Source: Desulfovibrio sp. Marseille-P6017
GTDB taxonomy: Bacteria; Bacillota_A; Clostridia; Peptostreptococcales; Peptostreptococcaceae
Reading direction: 5' to 3'
DNA: 64,000 nucleotides
NCBI GenBank assembly: GCA_900604495.1
Contig: UWOR01000005.1
Location: 191,473-255,472 of the forward strand
The notes beneath the pieces are model-generated. The model saw only the letters and a list, made by a program, of their open reading frames with translations, was not told the DNA's origin and ran no database searches. Shown in pieces: positions 1 through 8,491 of this stretch (positions are counted from its first letter, which is position 1; every line of letters starts with the position of its first letter). A program made the translations under genes and the position numbers.

Positions 1-121
1 TTAAATTTACATTATAGGTTATAATTAATACTATATTGTTTTAAGGTAGTGTTTCTAAAATATATACTAACTTTATATTAGTATATATTTTAAGTAATAT
101 CTATAAATTAAGGAGGATACT

Positions 122-826
122 TTGCTAAATAAAATTAAATACATATTATTTTTATTTATATTAATTAATTTAGTTGGATGTGAAAGTAAGGAAATAACTT
201 TAGATGATTCTAATATCACTAAAGAAGAAACTTTAAATGTAAATAAAGAACCTATATTTTCTTATTCTGATATTCCATCTGAAATAAAAGAAAAAATGAT
301 AGGATGTTCTATGCCTGAAGATGAACCTATAAAGTTTGAATCTTTATCTTATCTAAAGTTATCATACTATGGATTTGATGATAAAACTCATATTGGAGAA
401 ATGATTGTAAATAAGGAAGTTGCAGCTGAAGTTGTAGACATATTTAAGGAGCTTTATGAAGCAAAATATCCAATTGAAAAAATAAACTTAATAGACGAAT
501 ATAATGCTGATGATGAACTTTCTATGCAGGATAATAACACTTCCTCATTTTGCTATAGAACAATTGCAGGAACTGATAAAATATCTAATCATGGTAAAGG
601 TGTTGCAATTGATATTAATCCTTTATATAATCCTCATGTAAATACTTCTACAAATAAGGTTAACCCAACTACTGCTACTAAGTTTATTGATAGAAATAAT
701 CTTATAACGGGTATGATAGTAGAAAATGACCCATGTTATAATGCATTTGTAAAAAGAGGATGGACATGGGGAGGATATTGGAAAAACCCTGATTATCAAC
801 ATTTTGAAAAAAATATAAATAATTAA
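122..826 (+). CDS. M15-family D,D/L,D-carboxypeptidase-like lipoprotein
   Basis: Predicted exported zinc peptidase of the M15 (VanY/VanX-like) fold that trims peptidoglycan peptides. An N-terminal hydrophobic segment ends in a lipobox (LVGC, Cys20), so the mature protein should be anchored to the outer membrane face. The metal-site pattern is visible: SNHGKGVAID (His157, Asp164) and the C-terminal YQHFE (His227), the S-x-H-x(6)-D and late-His arrangement of the family. The start is TTG, chosen because AGGAGGA lies about 4 bases upstream and no nearby ATG fits. A convincing terminator is not seen before the ABC-F gene, so the two may be co-transcribed. The exact bond cleaved cannot be told from sequence; a second M15 protein lies at 42270-42980. 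Confidence 0.85.
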   Translation: MLNKIKYILFLFILINLVGCESKEITLDDSNITKEETLNVNKEPIFSYSDIPSEIKEKMIGCSMPEDEPIKFESLSYLKLSYYGFDDKTHIGEMIVNKEVAAEVVDIFKELYEAKYPIEKINLIDEYNADDELSMQDNNTSSFCYRTIAGTDKISNHGKGVAIDINPLYNPHVNTSTNKVNPTTATKFIDRNNLITGMIVENDPCYNAFVKRGWTWGGYWKNPDYQHFEKNINN

Positions 827-861
827 ACATAAAAGTAAAATTATAACTAAAGGTGATGTAT

Positions 862-2784
862 ATGAATTTAATGACATTAGAAAACATAAGTAAGAGTTAT
901 TCTGAAAAGACTTTACTTAAAGACATATCTCTTGGAATAAACGAAGGTGAAAAAATAGGTTTAATTGGTGTTAATGGTACTGGTAAATCTACACTTTTAA
1001 AAATAATAGCTGGTGCTGAAGAAGCAGAAAGCGGTACTATAACTAAAGCTAATAAGGTTAGAGTTGAATACTTACCTCAAAATCCTGATTATGATGAGGA
1101 GGCTACTGTTCTTGAACAAGTATTTAAAGGTACTTCAGCTGAAATGAAATTACTTGGTGAATATCAAGATGTATTAGAAAAGATAAATACTTCTTTTGAT
1201 GAAAATTTAAATAATAAACTTTTATCATTACAAGAAAAAATAGATGCGCTTAATCTTTGGGATTTAGAAAGTGAAGCTAAGGCTGTTCTTACTAAACTTG
1301 GAATAAGTGATTTTAATCAAAAAATAAAATCAATGTCTGGAGGTCAAAGAAAAAGAGTGTCTTTAGCTTCTGCACTTATAACGCCTTGTGAATTATTAAT
1401 ACTTGATGAGCCTACTAACCACTTAGACAATGATACTATAGATTGGTTAGAAGAATATTTAAATAGTTCTAAGGCATCACTTCTTATGATAACTCATGAT
1501 AGATATTTCTTAGATAGAGTTACTAATAGAATAATAGAACTTGATAAAGGTAGATTATTTAGCTATGATGGAAACTATTCTCTTTTCTTAGAAAGAAAGA
1601 TGGAAAGACTTGCTATAGAATCTAGTATGGAAGAAAAGCGTCAAAATCTTATAAGAACAGAACTAGCTTGGGTAAGACGAGGGGCTCGTGCTCGTACTAC
1701 TAAACAAAAAGCTAGACTTGAAAGATTTGAAGAGTTAACAAATAGAGAAGTTATAACTCCTGATGAGAAAATGGATATATCAGTTGGTTCTTCTAGACTT
1801 GGTAATAAGATAATAGAAATACACAATATCTCTAAAAAGTTTAAAGATAAAACTGTAATAAATAATTTAGAATATACTCTTGCTCGTCATGATAGAATCG
1901 GTATAATCGGTAAAAATGGACAAGGTAAGTCAACTCTTATAAAAATATTAAATGGTGAGTTAGCTCCTGATAGTGGTACTATAGAAATTGGTGAAACTGT
2001 TAAAATAGGATGCTTTACACAAGATGATGCTCATATGGATTTAAATATGAGAGCTATAGATTATGTAAAAGAAGCAAGTGATTATATAGAAACTGCTGAT
2101 GGAACTAAAATATCTGCATCTCAAATGTGTGAAAGATTCTTATTTAACTCAACTATGCAATACACTCTTATTGGAAAATTATCAGGTGGAGAAAGACGTA
2201 GACTACATTTACTTAGAACTCTTATGAGTGCTCCAAATGTCCTTTTACTAGATGAACCTACAAATGATTTAGATATAGAAACACTTAACAGATTAGAAGA
2301 TTATCTTGATGAATTTAGAGGTGTTGTTATATCAGTTTCACATGATAGATATTTCTTAGATAGAATTTGTAATAAGATATTTGCTTATGAAGGAAATGGT
2401 AACATCCATATCTTCACAGGTAACTATAGTGATTATTTAATATATAAAGAAATTCAAGGAATTGAATTTGAAGAAGCTCAAAACTCCGAAAGAAAAGAAG
2501 AAACTCCTAAAGAAGTTAAGAAAGAAAAACCTAAAAATGATAAAAAGCTTAAATTCTCGTATAACGAACAAAGAGAGTTTGATACTATTGATGATGATAT
2601 AGCAAAACTAGAAAGTAAGATTGAAGAATTAGATAATAGTACTTCTAAATTTGCTACAAACTTTACTAAGCTTCAAGAAATACTTGATGAAAAAGCAAAT
2701 CTTGAAAAAGAGCTTGAATATAAGTATGAAAGATGGGAATACTTAAATAACTTAGCTGAAGAAATAGCTAATTCTAAAAATTAA
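862..2784 (+). CDS. ABC-F family ATPase (Uup-like, duplicated ABC domains)
   Basis: Soluble protein with two fused ABC ATPase domains and no membrane segments, the hallmark of ABC-F translation factors that act on the ribosome E site. Domain 1 has Walker A GVNGTGKST near residue 37, signature MSGGQ and Walker B LLILDEPTNHL. Domain 2 has GKNGQGKST, LSGGE and LLLDEPTNDL. A charged interdomain linker (about residues 245-310) and a Lys/Glu-rich C-terminal coiled coil (about residues 545-640) resemble Uup more than EttA. I place the start at the ATG preceded by AAAGGTG; an upstream in-frame GTG/ATG overlaps that ribosome site. No antibiotic-resistance role can be inferred, because the linker is not diagnostic. 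Confidence 0.88.
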   Translation: MNLMTLENISKSYSEKTLLKDISLGINEGEKIGLIGVNGTGKSTLLKIIAGAEEAESGTITKANKVRVEYLPQNPDYDEEATVLEQVFKGTSAEMKLLGEYQDVLEKINTSFDENLNNKLLSLQEKIDALNLWDLESEAKAVLTKLGISDFNQKIKSMSGGQRKRVSLASALITPCELLILDEPTNHLDNDTIDWLEEYLNSSKASLLMITHDRYFLDRVTNRIIELDKGRLFSYDGNYSLFLERKMERLAIESSMEEKRQNLIRTELAWVRRGARARTTKQKARLERFEELTNREVITPDEKMDISVGSSRLGNKIIEIHNISKKFKDKTVINNLEYTLARHDRIGIIGKNGQGKSTLIKILNGELAPDSGTIEIGETVKIGCFTQDDAHMDLNMRAIDYVKEASDYIETADGTKISASQMCERFLFNSTMQYTLIGKLSGGERRRLHLLRTLMSAPNVLLLDEPTNDLDIETLNRLEDYLDEFRGVVISVSHDRYFLDRICNKIFAYEGNGNIHIFTGNYSDYLIYKEIQGIEFEEAQNSERKEETPKEVKKEKPKNDKKLKFSYNEQREFDTIDDDIAKLESKIEELDNSTSKFATNFTKLQEILDEKANLEKELEYKYERWEYLNNLAEEIANSKN

Positions 2785-2789
2785 TATAA

Positions 2790-2840
2790 AAATAGCAACT
2801 ATCATTGATATTTAATATCATATATAGTTGCTATTTTTTT
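2790..2840 (+). terminator. Rho-independent terminator after ABC-F gene
   Basis: Inverted repeat AATAGCAACTAT / ATAGTTGCTATT followed by a T run, directly after the ABC-F stop codon. Confidence 0.85.
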
Positions 2841-3212
2841 ATATTAATGCATTCTTAAATAGCTTTTTTTATTACTCTTTTTTATAATCTACTATTATTT
2901 GAATATATCTATACCTCTATCATCGTAAATGAAAAATACATTTTCAGTCATTTTATCAATAATATAAACTGCGCAATCTAATGCTGTATTTTTCCCTTAT
3001 GTCTTTATTTTTAAAGTTAGTATACACCTTATTGAGATATATTCCAATTTATATACAAGATTTGTATCCAAATTGACACACTATAGTTTTATAGCTTGCT
3101 TAATGCTTATTATAATATCTTTTATTTTCTTTAATCTATCATATCTAAACACTTCATATCATATTCTGATACTAGCCTAGTTATTTAACTAGATAATTAA
3201 GGAGGTAATTTA
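2841..3212. other. Intergenic gap of about 370 bases
   Basis: No intact gene. It holds a decayed minus-strand fragment (listed separately) and AT-rich sequence. The ribosome site AAGGAGG for the next gene lies at its right end. No RNA gene or repeat was recognised. Confidence 0.6.
2895..2993 (-). pseudogene. Remnant of a DUF3885-like protein C-terminus
   Basis: The minus strand reads NTALDCAVYIIDKMTEN and then VFFIYDDRGIDIFK before a stop. The YDDRG-D ending resembles the C-terminus of DUF3885 proteins. An in-frame stop sits immediately upstream, and no ribosome site or start codon is present, so only a decayed tail remains. The match is from remembered family character, not from a search, and the fragment is short. 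Confidence 0.4.
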
Positions 3213-3782
3213 ATGAAAAAATATACATGCTCTTTTATACTCATTTTTTCTTGTATGCTACTATTTTGTGCATGCTCTAAAGATAAAGCATCTACAGAAA
3301 CTACAACTACTAATGATTCAACAGAAAATAAATCTTCTAGTTTAGAAGTAATTTCACCTGATTACATAACTAGTAACAATGAAGATTCATCAGAAGTTTT
3401 CGCAAATATATATGTATCAGATATTGATAGTGACTCAATAGTTAATAAAAAAGTAAAAGTAAATGAAATATCTTCTGAATCTATTTTAGAAGAATTAAAA
3501 AATGAAGATGTAGTTACTTCTAATACTAGTGTAAAAAGCTTTTCTACATTTGAAGATCAAGAAGATAATCTTGTAGGTGTTCTTAATTTATCCAAAGAGT
3601 TTTATAACTTTAACTTAGGCAGTGGTTTTGAATCCATGATGCTTAATTCAGTTGCAAAAACTTATATAGAAAACTTTAATTTAGATAAATTTAAAATTTT
3701 AGTTGATGATGAAGAGTATGAAAGTGGACATATATTAATGGATAAAGATGAGTACTTCACTAAAGATTCTTTAGAAGAATAA
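3213..3782 (+). CDS. GerMN-domain lipoprotein (sporulation/germination type)
   Basis: Small secreted lipoprotein: Lys-containing N-terminus, hydrophobic core, then a lipobox-like LLFCAC near residue 20. After a Ser/Thr-rich linker, residues 65-180 follow the GerMN pattern. These are a beta strand (FANIYVSDID), a helix (SESILEELKN), then VGVLNLSKEFYNF, a helix containing ESMMLNSVAKTYIENF, and the final KFKILVDDEEYESG. GerMN domains occur in the spore germination protein GerM and in lipoproteins such as LpqB. They are thought to bind partners at the cell or spore surface. The gene stands alone with a good ribosome site and its own terminator. A sporulation role is inferred from the domain only. 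Confidence 0.65.
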   Translation: MKKYTCSFILIFSCMLLFCACSKDKASTETTTTNDSTENKSSSLEVISPDYITSNNEDSSEVFANIYVSDIDSDSIVNKKVKVNEISSESILEELKNEDVVTSNTSVKSFSTFEDQEDNLVGVLNLSKEFYNFNLGSGFESMMLNSVAKTYIENFNLDKFKILVDDEEYESGHILMDKDEYFTKDSLEE

Positions 3783-3795
3783 AATATTAAAGATA

Positions 3796-3833
3796 AAGGT
3801 TGAGCTTTAAATAAACTTTCAAAGCTCAACCTT
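3796..3833. terminator. Bidirectional terminator
   Basis: AAGGTTGAGCTTT / AAAGCTCAACCTT stem between convergent genes, with A/T tracts on both sides. Confidence 0.8.
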
Positions 3834-3841
3834 ATTTCAAT

Positions 3842-4663
3842 TTATTCATCTATTTTATCTTCTATATCAAAACTGTAAATTATATGGTCTATTACTTCTT
3901 CATAAACAGGATCTAGATACTTATCAACTATAACTCTTAAATCATATACCCCCTTACTACCCTTGCTTATAAATATATAGTTACAAGTTCCATCTAATCC
4001 TTCTCCGCAAATTAATTTTCCTTCACAATGACCATTGTTAAAACTTACAGACTCAATACATCCCATATTGTTTGCTATTCTATCTAAATTCACAGAGTAT
4101 GACATGTTATTAGGTATTTCTATTAAGAATACTTGCATTTTAATGTTAAAAAGAACATCTCCATCTAATTTGTCAATGGCTATAGTATCAAAGCATTCTT
4201 TATTTTTCGACTCTAATTTAATCCAATTTTTAGGCATATCTATTGTATATCCCAAATTACTATTTATCTTTTCATATTCAATATCAACTATCTTTTTACA
4301 AACTTCATTATCCTTATGATTCATCTCTCTTAGTAGGGCACCGGCTTTTTTATATCCATTTTTATATGAGCTTATTAAATATTTTTTGGCCTTTACTTTA
4401 TCAACTTCTATTCCTATTCCATCTTTTAAAAGTCTTCCAAGTTCATATTGTGCTCCAGTATTATTATTATCTGCACACTTAGTTAAAATAGGTATAGCTT
4501 TCTTATACTCTTTCATTTTTAAAAGCTCCATTGCCCTGTCATACTCATTAATCATAGATCCTTGCTCTTCTAAAGCTTTTTTTAAAACTTCTTTTTGATG
4601 TTCTAACTCTTTTTTCCTTTTTTGCTCATTAAACATTTCTTTAAACATCTTATTTATAGCCAT
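3842..4663 (-). CDS. Sel1/TPR-repeat protein with C-terminal beta domain
   Basis: Cytoplasmic protein with no signal peptide or membrane segment. Residues 1-45 form a Lys/Glu-rich coiled coil. Residues about 55-120 hold Sel1-like helical repeats, seen in AIPILTKCADNNNTGAQYEL and GIGIEVDKVKAKKYLISSY. These usually mediate protein-protein contacts. Residues 130-270 form a predicted alpha/beta domain beginning LGYTIDMPKNWIKL, which resembles PsbP/DUF1795-type domains found in many secreted and intracellular proteins of unknown role. The gene is monocistronic and convergent with the GerMN gene. The function is unknown. Confidence 0.7.
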   Translation of the reverse strand: MAINKMFKEMFNEQKRKKELEHQKEVLKKALEEQGSMINEYDRAMELLKMKEYKKAIPILTKCADNNNTGAQYELGRLLKDGIGIEVDKVKAKKYLISSYKNGYKKAGALLREMNHKDNEVCKKIVDIEYEKINSNLGYTIDMPKNWIKLESKNKECFDTIAIDKLDGDVLFNIKMQVFLIEIPNNMSYSVNLDRIANNMGCIESVSFNNGHCEGKLICGEGLDGTCNYIFISKGSKGVYDLRVIVDKYLDPVYEEVIDHIIYSFDIEDKIDE

Positions 4664-4773
4664 ATGTTCGCCCCCATTTTAAGCTATTAATCATAATATA
4701 TTTTATTTTTTTAATTTATTTATGTTACTACAATTATTAATATGAATTTTATTTTATCAAATTAACAATTTTC

Positions 4774-4819
4774 ATAAAAAAAATAAACAAGATAGTTTAT
4801 ATATCTATCTTGTTTATTT
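4774..4819 (-). terminator. Terminator of small membrane protein gene
   Basis: ATAAACAAGATAG / CTATCTTGTTTAT hairpin with a T run on the minus strand, just after the stop at 4826. Confidence 0.8.
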
Positions 4820-4825
4820 TTTTAA

Positions 4826-5014
4826 TTATTCTTTTACAATATCTATACCACCAAGTAATATATGTGCCACTCCTAATCCTAAAAGAAAAGTTCCCGTTAA
4901 ACTTAAGTAATCATTTCCTTTGCACATCTGGCACTTACTTTGATTACAGTCTATAACTATGCCTGCTGTTGTTACTAAAGTTCCTAATGCTACTGGTAAT
5001 AATCCTTTTTTCAT
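4826..5014 (-). CDS. Small two-TM membrane protein, unknown function
   Basis: A 62-residue protein with two hydrophobic helices (about residues 3-22 and 38-57). They are separated by a short polar loop carrying three cysteines (CNQSKCQMC). The Cys-x4-Cys-x2-Cys arrangement could bind metal or form a disulfide, but this is speculation. A strong AAGGAGG ribosome site and a dedicated terminator indicate a real, independently transcribed gene. I recognise no family. Confidence 0.6.
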   Translation of the reverse strand: MKKGLLPVALGTLVTTAGIVIDCNQSKCQMCKGNDYLSLTGTFLLGLGVAHILLGGIDIVKE

Positions 5015-5211
5015 GGGTGTTTCCTCCTTAAATGATTTAATTAAATCACTTATAGTTTTTACTTATAGACTGATTTATATAAATAGGAATTAATTTATAA
5101 ATAGTAATTATAAACCATTAAATACTTAGAATAATCAACTGTTTTTTAACATCTCATAAATATAAATATTTATATGGAAAATTTAAAACATTATTATTTT
5201 CAAATAAAATG

Positions 5212-5240
5212 TTGACTTTTTATACCAATTATTTTATATT
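5212..5240 (+). promoter_or_regulatory. Sigma-A promoter of the T-box transcript
   Basis: TTGACT, a 17-base spacer, then TATATT. Transcription would begin near 5247, shortly before the T-box Stem I. Confidence 0.7.
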
Positions 5241-5269
5241 AATATCTAACAAGTCAATATTTTAAATTC

Positions 5270-5507
5270 TGTGAAAAAGAGAGTATATTAAATGAATTTT
5301 ATAGAGAGCTAAGGATGGTGGAAGCTTAGCATTGAAGTTTAATTGAAGAGAGCTTTGGAGAATATTATTTGAAATTATTAGTATGATAATAGGTCATCTC
5401 GCCTTAAGAGATTTGAGTGGTTAAAATTATAATTTGCATAATTTTGACAATGAGAGTGGTAACGCGGATATTTCGTCTCTTGGTTTTATAACCAAGGGAC
5501 TTTTTTA
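5270..5507 (+). promoter_or_regulatory. T-box leader controlling the YjiH-family permease
   Basis: Typical T-box riboswitch layout. It starts with the Stem I entry AAAAAGAGAGTA, followed by the distal Stem I region (GGATGGTGGAAGC). A specifier region TTGAAGAGAGCTTTGGAG lies at 5343-5360. The T-box sequence GAGAGTGGTAACGCGG is at 5452-5467, and a terminator hairpin GTCTCTTGGT/AACCAAGGGAC plus T6 is at 5475-5506. Uncharged tRNA pairing at the specifier and through TGGT should open the terminator. By the usual GAA-NNN-A spacing the specifier reads GAG (Glu), but AGA (Arg), one base earlier, is also possible. The amino acid is therefore unresolved. The leader ends about 75 bases before the permease start. 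Confidence 0.92.
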
Positions 5508-5584
5508 ATATAAAGAATTAATTTATTTTGCAAAATAGAATTTAATCGTTTTTATTTATAATTATTAATTAGGAGGAAATTATT

Positions 5585-6964
5585 ATGGAAAAAACAATTC
5601 AATCTAATGTTGAATCAAAAAATGTTAATTTATTTAAGTTTTTAATACCATCATTATTAGGACTATTTTTATTTGTTATACCAATGCCTTATGGAAGTTT
5701 TGTTCCTTTAGAAGGTTTATCATCTTTCAATATAGGTATAGGATTCTTAGCTGAACTTATCAAAATAGCTGGAGCTAATTATTTAGAAAGTATTGCTTTA
5801 GTTGTAATAGTGACATCAGCTATATTATCTATACTTAGCAAGTTTATAAATATAAAAAATGAATTTTTAAGAGATTTATTAAATGTTTCACCATTTTGGT
5901 TAATATGTAGAATACTTGGTGCAATATTTATAACTATGACTTTATTTAATGTAGGACCTGAGTTTATAAAATCAGAATTAACTGGTGCTACTATGATTGG
6001 TTTACTTCCTAGTCTTCTTGCAATATTCTTAGTATCAGGATTTTTATTACCACTAGTTGTTGACTTTGGTCTTATGGATTTATTTGGTACAGTAATATCT
6101 AAGTTTATGTATAACTTATTCAAAGTTCCTGGTCGTTCTGCAATTGATGCTGTTTCTTCTTGGTTAGGAGATGGTACTTTAGGAATTATGATAACTAATA
6201 CTCAATATAAACAAGGGTTTTATACGGCAAAAGAAGCTGCTATAATATCAGTTTGTTTCTCATTAGTATCACTACCTTTCTCAACGGTAATAGCTGATCA
6301 ACTTGGATTTATGCCATTATTTGTTCCTTTTTATGGAACAGTATGTTTAGCATCATTAGCTTGTGCTTTAATTATGCCTCGTATATATCCATTGAAAGGA
6401 TTTAATGATAAAACTTATAACAATGTACCTCATTTAAAAGAAGATATTATTCCCGAAGGTGTTAATACTTTTAAATTTGGTTTTGAAAAAGCAATGAAGA
6501 GAGCTGAAAATGCTCCAACAGTAAAAAGCATATTAGTAAACGGATGTAAAACTGTTATAGATATGTATTTAGGACTACTTCCTTTAGTTATGGCTTGGGG
6601 AACTTTAGCTTTAATCGTAGCTGAATTCACTCCATTCTTTAACATAATATCAATACCAGTAGTATTTATACTAAAACTTCTTCAAATACCTGATGCTAGT
6701 GCTGCTGCTCCTGCTGTTTTAGTAGGATTTACAGATATGTTCTTACCATCAATAATGGTATCTGGATCTGATATAAGTCCTGTAACACAATTTATAATAG
6801 GTGTTTTATCTATAACTCAATTAATCTACTTAACTGAAACTGGTGCAGTTATATTAAAATCTGATATTCCACTTAAATTAAAGGATTTATTCGTAATATT
6901 TTTAATAAGAACTGCAATAGCTCTACCAATAATAACAGTAGTTGCAAAACTTATAATTAAATAA
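5585..6964 (+). CDS. YjiH-family nucleoside-recognition (Gate) domain transporter
   Basis: Integral membrane protein of 459 residues with about 10-11 hydrophobic helices and the Gate-domain architecture of YjiH-like permeases. It opens with FLIPSLLGLFLFVIPMPYG, and a conserved GTLGIMITNTQYKQGFYTAKEAA motif region lies near residues 203-225. The second half contains PDASAAAPAVLVGFTDMFLPS near residues 375-395. Family substrates are mostly unproven. Control by a T-box implies the cargo is an amino acid, or a peptide or derivative that yields one; the specifier suggests glutamate or arginine. The gene is monocistronic. A decayed paralogue lies at 28041-29344. Confidence 0.85.
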   Translation: MEKTIQSNVESKNVNLFKFLIPSLLGLFLFVIPMPYGSFVPLEGLSSFNIGIGFLAELIKIAGANYLESIALVVIVTSAILSILSKFINIKNEFLRDLLNVSPFWLICRILGAIFITMTLFNVGPEFIKSELTGATMIGLLPSLLAIFLVSGFLLPLVVDFGLMDLFGTVISKFMYNLFKVPGRSAIDAVSSWLGDGTLGIMITNTQYKQGFYTAKEAAIISVCFSLVSLPFSTVIADQLGFMPLFVPFYGTVCLASLACALIMPRIYPLKGFNDKTYNNVPHLKEDIIPEGVNTFKFGFEKAMKRAENAPTVKSILVNGCKTVIDMYLGLLPLVMAWGTLALIVAEFTPFFNIISIPVVFILKLLQIPDASAAAPAVLVGFTDMFLPSIMVSGSDISPVTQFIIGVLSITQLIYLTETGAVILKSDIPLKLKDLFVIFLIRTAIALPIITVVAKLIIK

Positions 6965-7002
6965 AAAAAGGCTATATTTTATATAAAATATAGCCTTTTT
7001 TT
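6963..7002 (+). terminator. Terminator after YjiH-family gene
   Basis: AAGGCTATATTTTAT / ATAAAATATAGCCTT followed by T7. Confidence 0.85.
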
Positions 7003-7121
7003 ATTTAATTTGCTTATATTTTTATACAAATAAATCTTAACTGTATTTACACTAGTATTTACTCTAGTGTATTATATATCTATATAAATGAAAAATAAAT
7101 GAAAATAAAAAGGGGTGCACT

Positions 7122-7763
7122 ATGAATAACTTATTAAAAGAATTAGAAATATTAAAAAATAACTTAGATAATTTACCAAATTTAAATATATCTACAATAG
7201 ATCTTAGTAAAACTGAGTTATTTATAATAGATATGAATAATGGATTTGCAAAAGGAGGTGCTTTATATTCACCTAGAATAGAAGCTCTTATTAATCCTAT
7301 TTCAAATATTACAGAAAAACTTTCTTCTAGATTACATAGATTAGTTGCTTTTAGCGATACTCACAGTGAAGATTGCCTAGAATTTTCTAATTACCCTATT
7401 CACTGTCTAGAAAATGATACTGAAAGTGAAGTAATAGATGAATTAAAATCTATAGAAAATCTTCAGATATTACCTAAAAACTCTACTAATGGATTTTTTG
7501 CATTAGGTGAAATTAACTTTGATGGTGTAGATAATATAATAATAGTTGGAGACTGTACAGATATATGTATATATCAATTTGCAGTTACCTTAAAAACTTA
7601 TTTTATTCATAATAACATTAATAAAAATATTATTGTTCCAGTTGAATTAGTAGATACATATGATATTCCTAATGTACACTGTGGAGATTTATCAAATATT
7701 GTTTTCTTAAACAGTATGATTCAAAATGGAATTAAAGTTGTTAAAAATATTGTAATAGATTAA
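7122..7763 (+). CDS. Isochorismatase-like cysteine hydrolase (nicotinamidase type)
   Basis: Cytosolic hydrolase of the cysteine-hydrolase superfamily, which includes nicotinamidase and isochorismatase. The catalytic triad positions are visible: Asp37 in LFIIDMNNGF, Lys119 in ILPKNSTNGF, and Cys149 in VGDCTDICIYQFA. The family segment FSNYPIHCLENDTESEV supplies a further conserved His/Cys/Glu region. The length of 213 is normal. Nicotinamide deamidation in NAD salvage is the likeliest reaction, but the metal-binding DxHxxxH of classic PncA is not clear (only FSDTHSED is seen), so the substrate stays open. The ribosome site is AAAGGGG. It is separated from the upstream permease by a terminator. 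Confidence 0.78.
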   Translation: MNNLLKELEILKNNLDNLPNLNISTIDLSKTELFIIDMNNGFAKGGALYSPRIEALINPISNITEKLSSRLHRLVAFSDTHSEDCLEFSNYPIHCLENDTESEVIDELKSIENLQILPKNSTNGFFALGEINFDGVDNIIIVGDCTDICIYQFAVTLKTYFIHNNINKNIIVPVELVDTYDIPNVHCGDLSNIVFLNSMIQNGIKVVKNIVID

Positions 7764-7764
7764 T

Positions 7765-7799
7765 AAAAATGGATGAACTTTATGGTTCATCCATTTTTT
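7765..7799. terminator. Bidirectional terminator
   Basis: AAAAATGGATGAAC / GTTCATCCATTTTT between convergent genes. Confidence 0.85.
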
Positions 7800-7800
7800 A

Positions 7801-8391
7801 TTAATAATCATATTCTGTGTAGTTTTCACAAAGTACAACTCTTATTTTATTATTAAACATGTTTTTGTATGATAATAAAAACTCATTTAACTCTGCATCC
7901 ATTAAGTTTATTTTCTTATTACTAAAAAGCATAACTTTTTCTTGATCTATAACTATATTAATATCATTAGTGTCATTTTTTATAGTAGCACTTATACAAC
8001 TTTTAGGTTGTATTTTAGTTCCATATCTTTCATAGAACCCTGCAGCTTTTTTTATATTATTTAATTGATCCTCACTCATATTAGTAGGATCTAAATTTCC
8101 CATATTTATTGTAGATGGATCTATACCAAAGCTTTTTAATTGATTTTCAACTTCGTTCGGATCCATTCCATATCTCTCCATGAATTTTTTTTGTATATTC
8201 ATAAACTTCTCTTGTGATATATTATTATCCTTCATATAATCAAATATCTTTCTAGAAAATTCAGACATACTCATGCTTCCATCCATCACAGAAAAATATA
8301 AATTATATATATATTGCTCAAATTTATCTACATCTGTATCTTTTACTTTATTTTTTAGTTCATTAAAATCGATTATTCTATCATCAGACAT
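7801..8391 (-). CDS. Conserved hypothetical cytosolic protein
   Basis: No signal peptide or membrane helix. The N-terminal 90 residues are mostly charged helix (KFEQYIYNLYFSVMDGSMSM and following), then a Met/Asn-rich stretch around GIDPSTINMGNLDPTNM. The last 60 residues alternate beta strands and helix (SCISATIKNDTNDINIVID ... KIRVVLCENYTEYDY). The start is taken at the ATG with AGGAGGA upstream; a longer in-frame extension overlaps that ribosome site. I recognise no family, and the surrounding genes give no functional hint. Confidence 0.65.
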   Translation of the reverse strand: MSDDRIIDFNELKNKVKDTDVDKFEQYIYNLYFSVMDGSMSMSEFSRKIFDYMKDNNISQEKFMNIQKKFMERYGMDPNEVENQLKSFGIDPSTINMGNLDPTNMSEDQLNNIKKAAGFYERYGTKIQPKSCISATIKNDTNDINIVIDQEKVMLFSNKKINLMDAELNEFLLSYKNMFNNKIRVVLCENYTEYDY

Positions 8392-8491
8392 ATCTATTCC
8401 TCCTAGCAAAAGTTTTACTTGTATAAGATTATATCATACTTAAGACAAATAAATATATATTCATATCTTTTTATAATAAATTTATTTTAAA

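Noticed and set aside
853..2784. ABC-F antibiotic-resistance protein
   Set aside because: The linker and C-terminal coiled coil look like housekeeping Uup-type proteins, and nothing in the sequence points to a specific drug.
4035..4482. Plus-strand open frames of 79-94 codons with hydrophobic translation
   Set aside because: They lie wholly opposite the Sel1-repeat gene, lack ribosome sites and match no family; they are antisense shadows.
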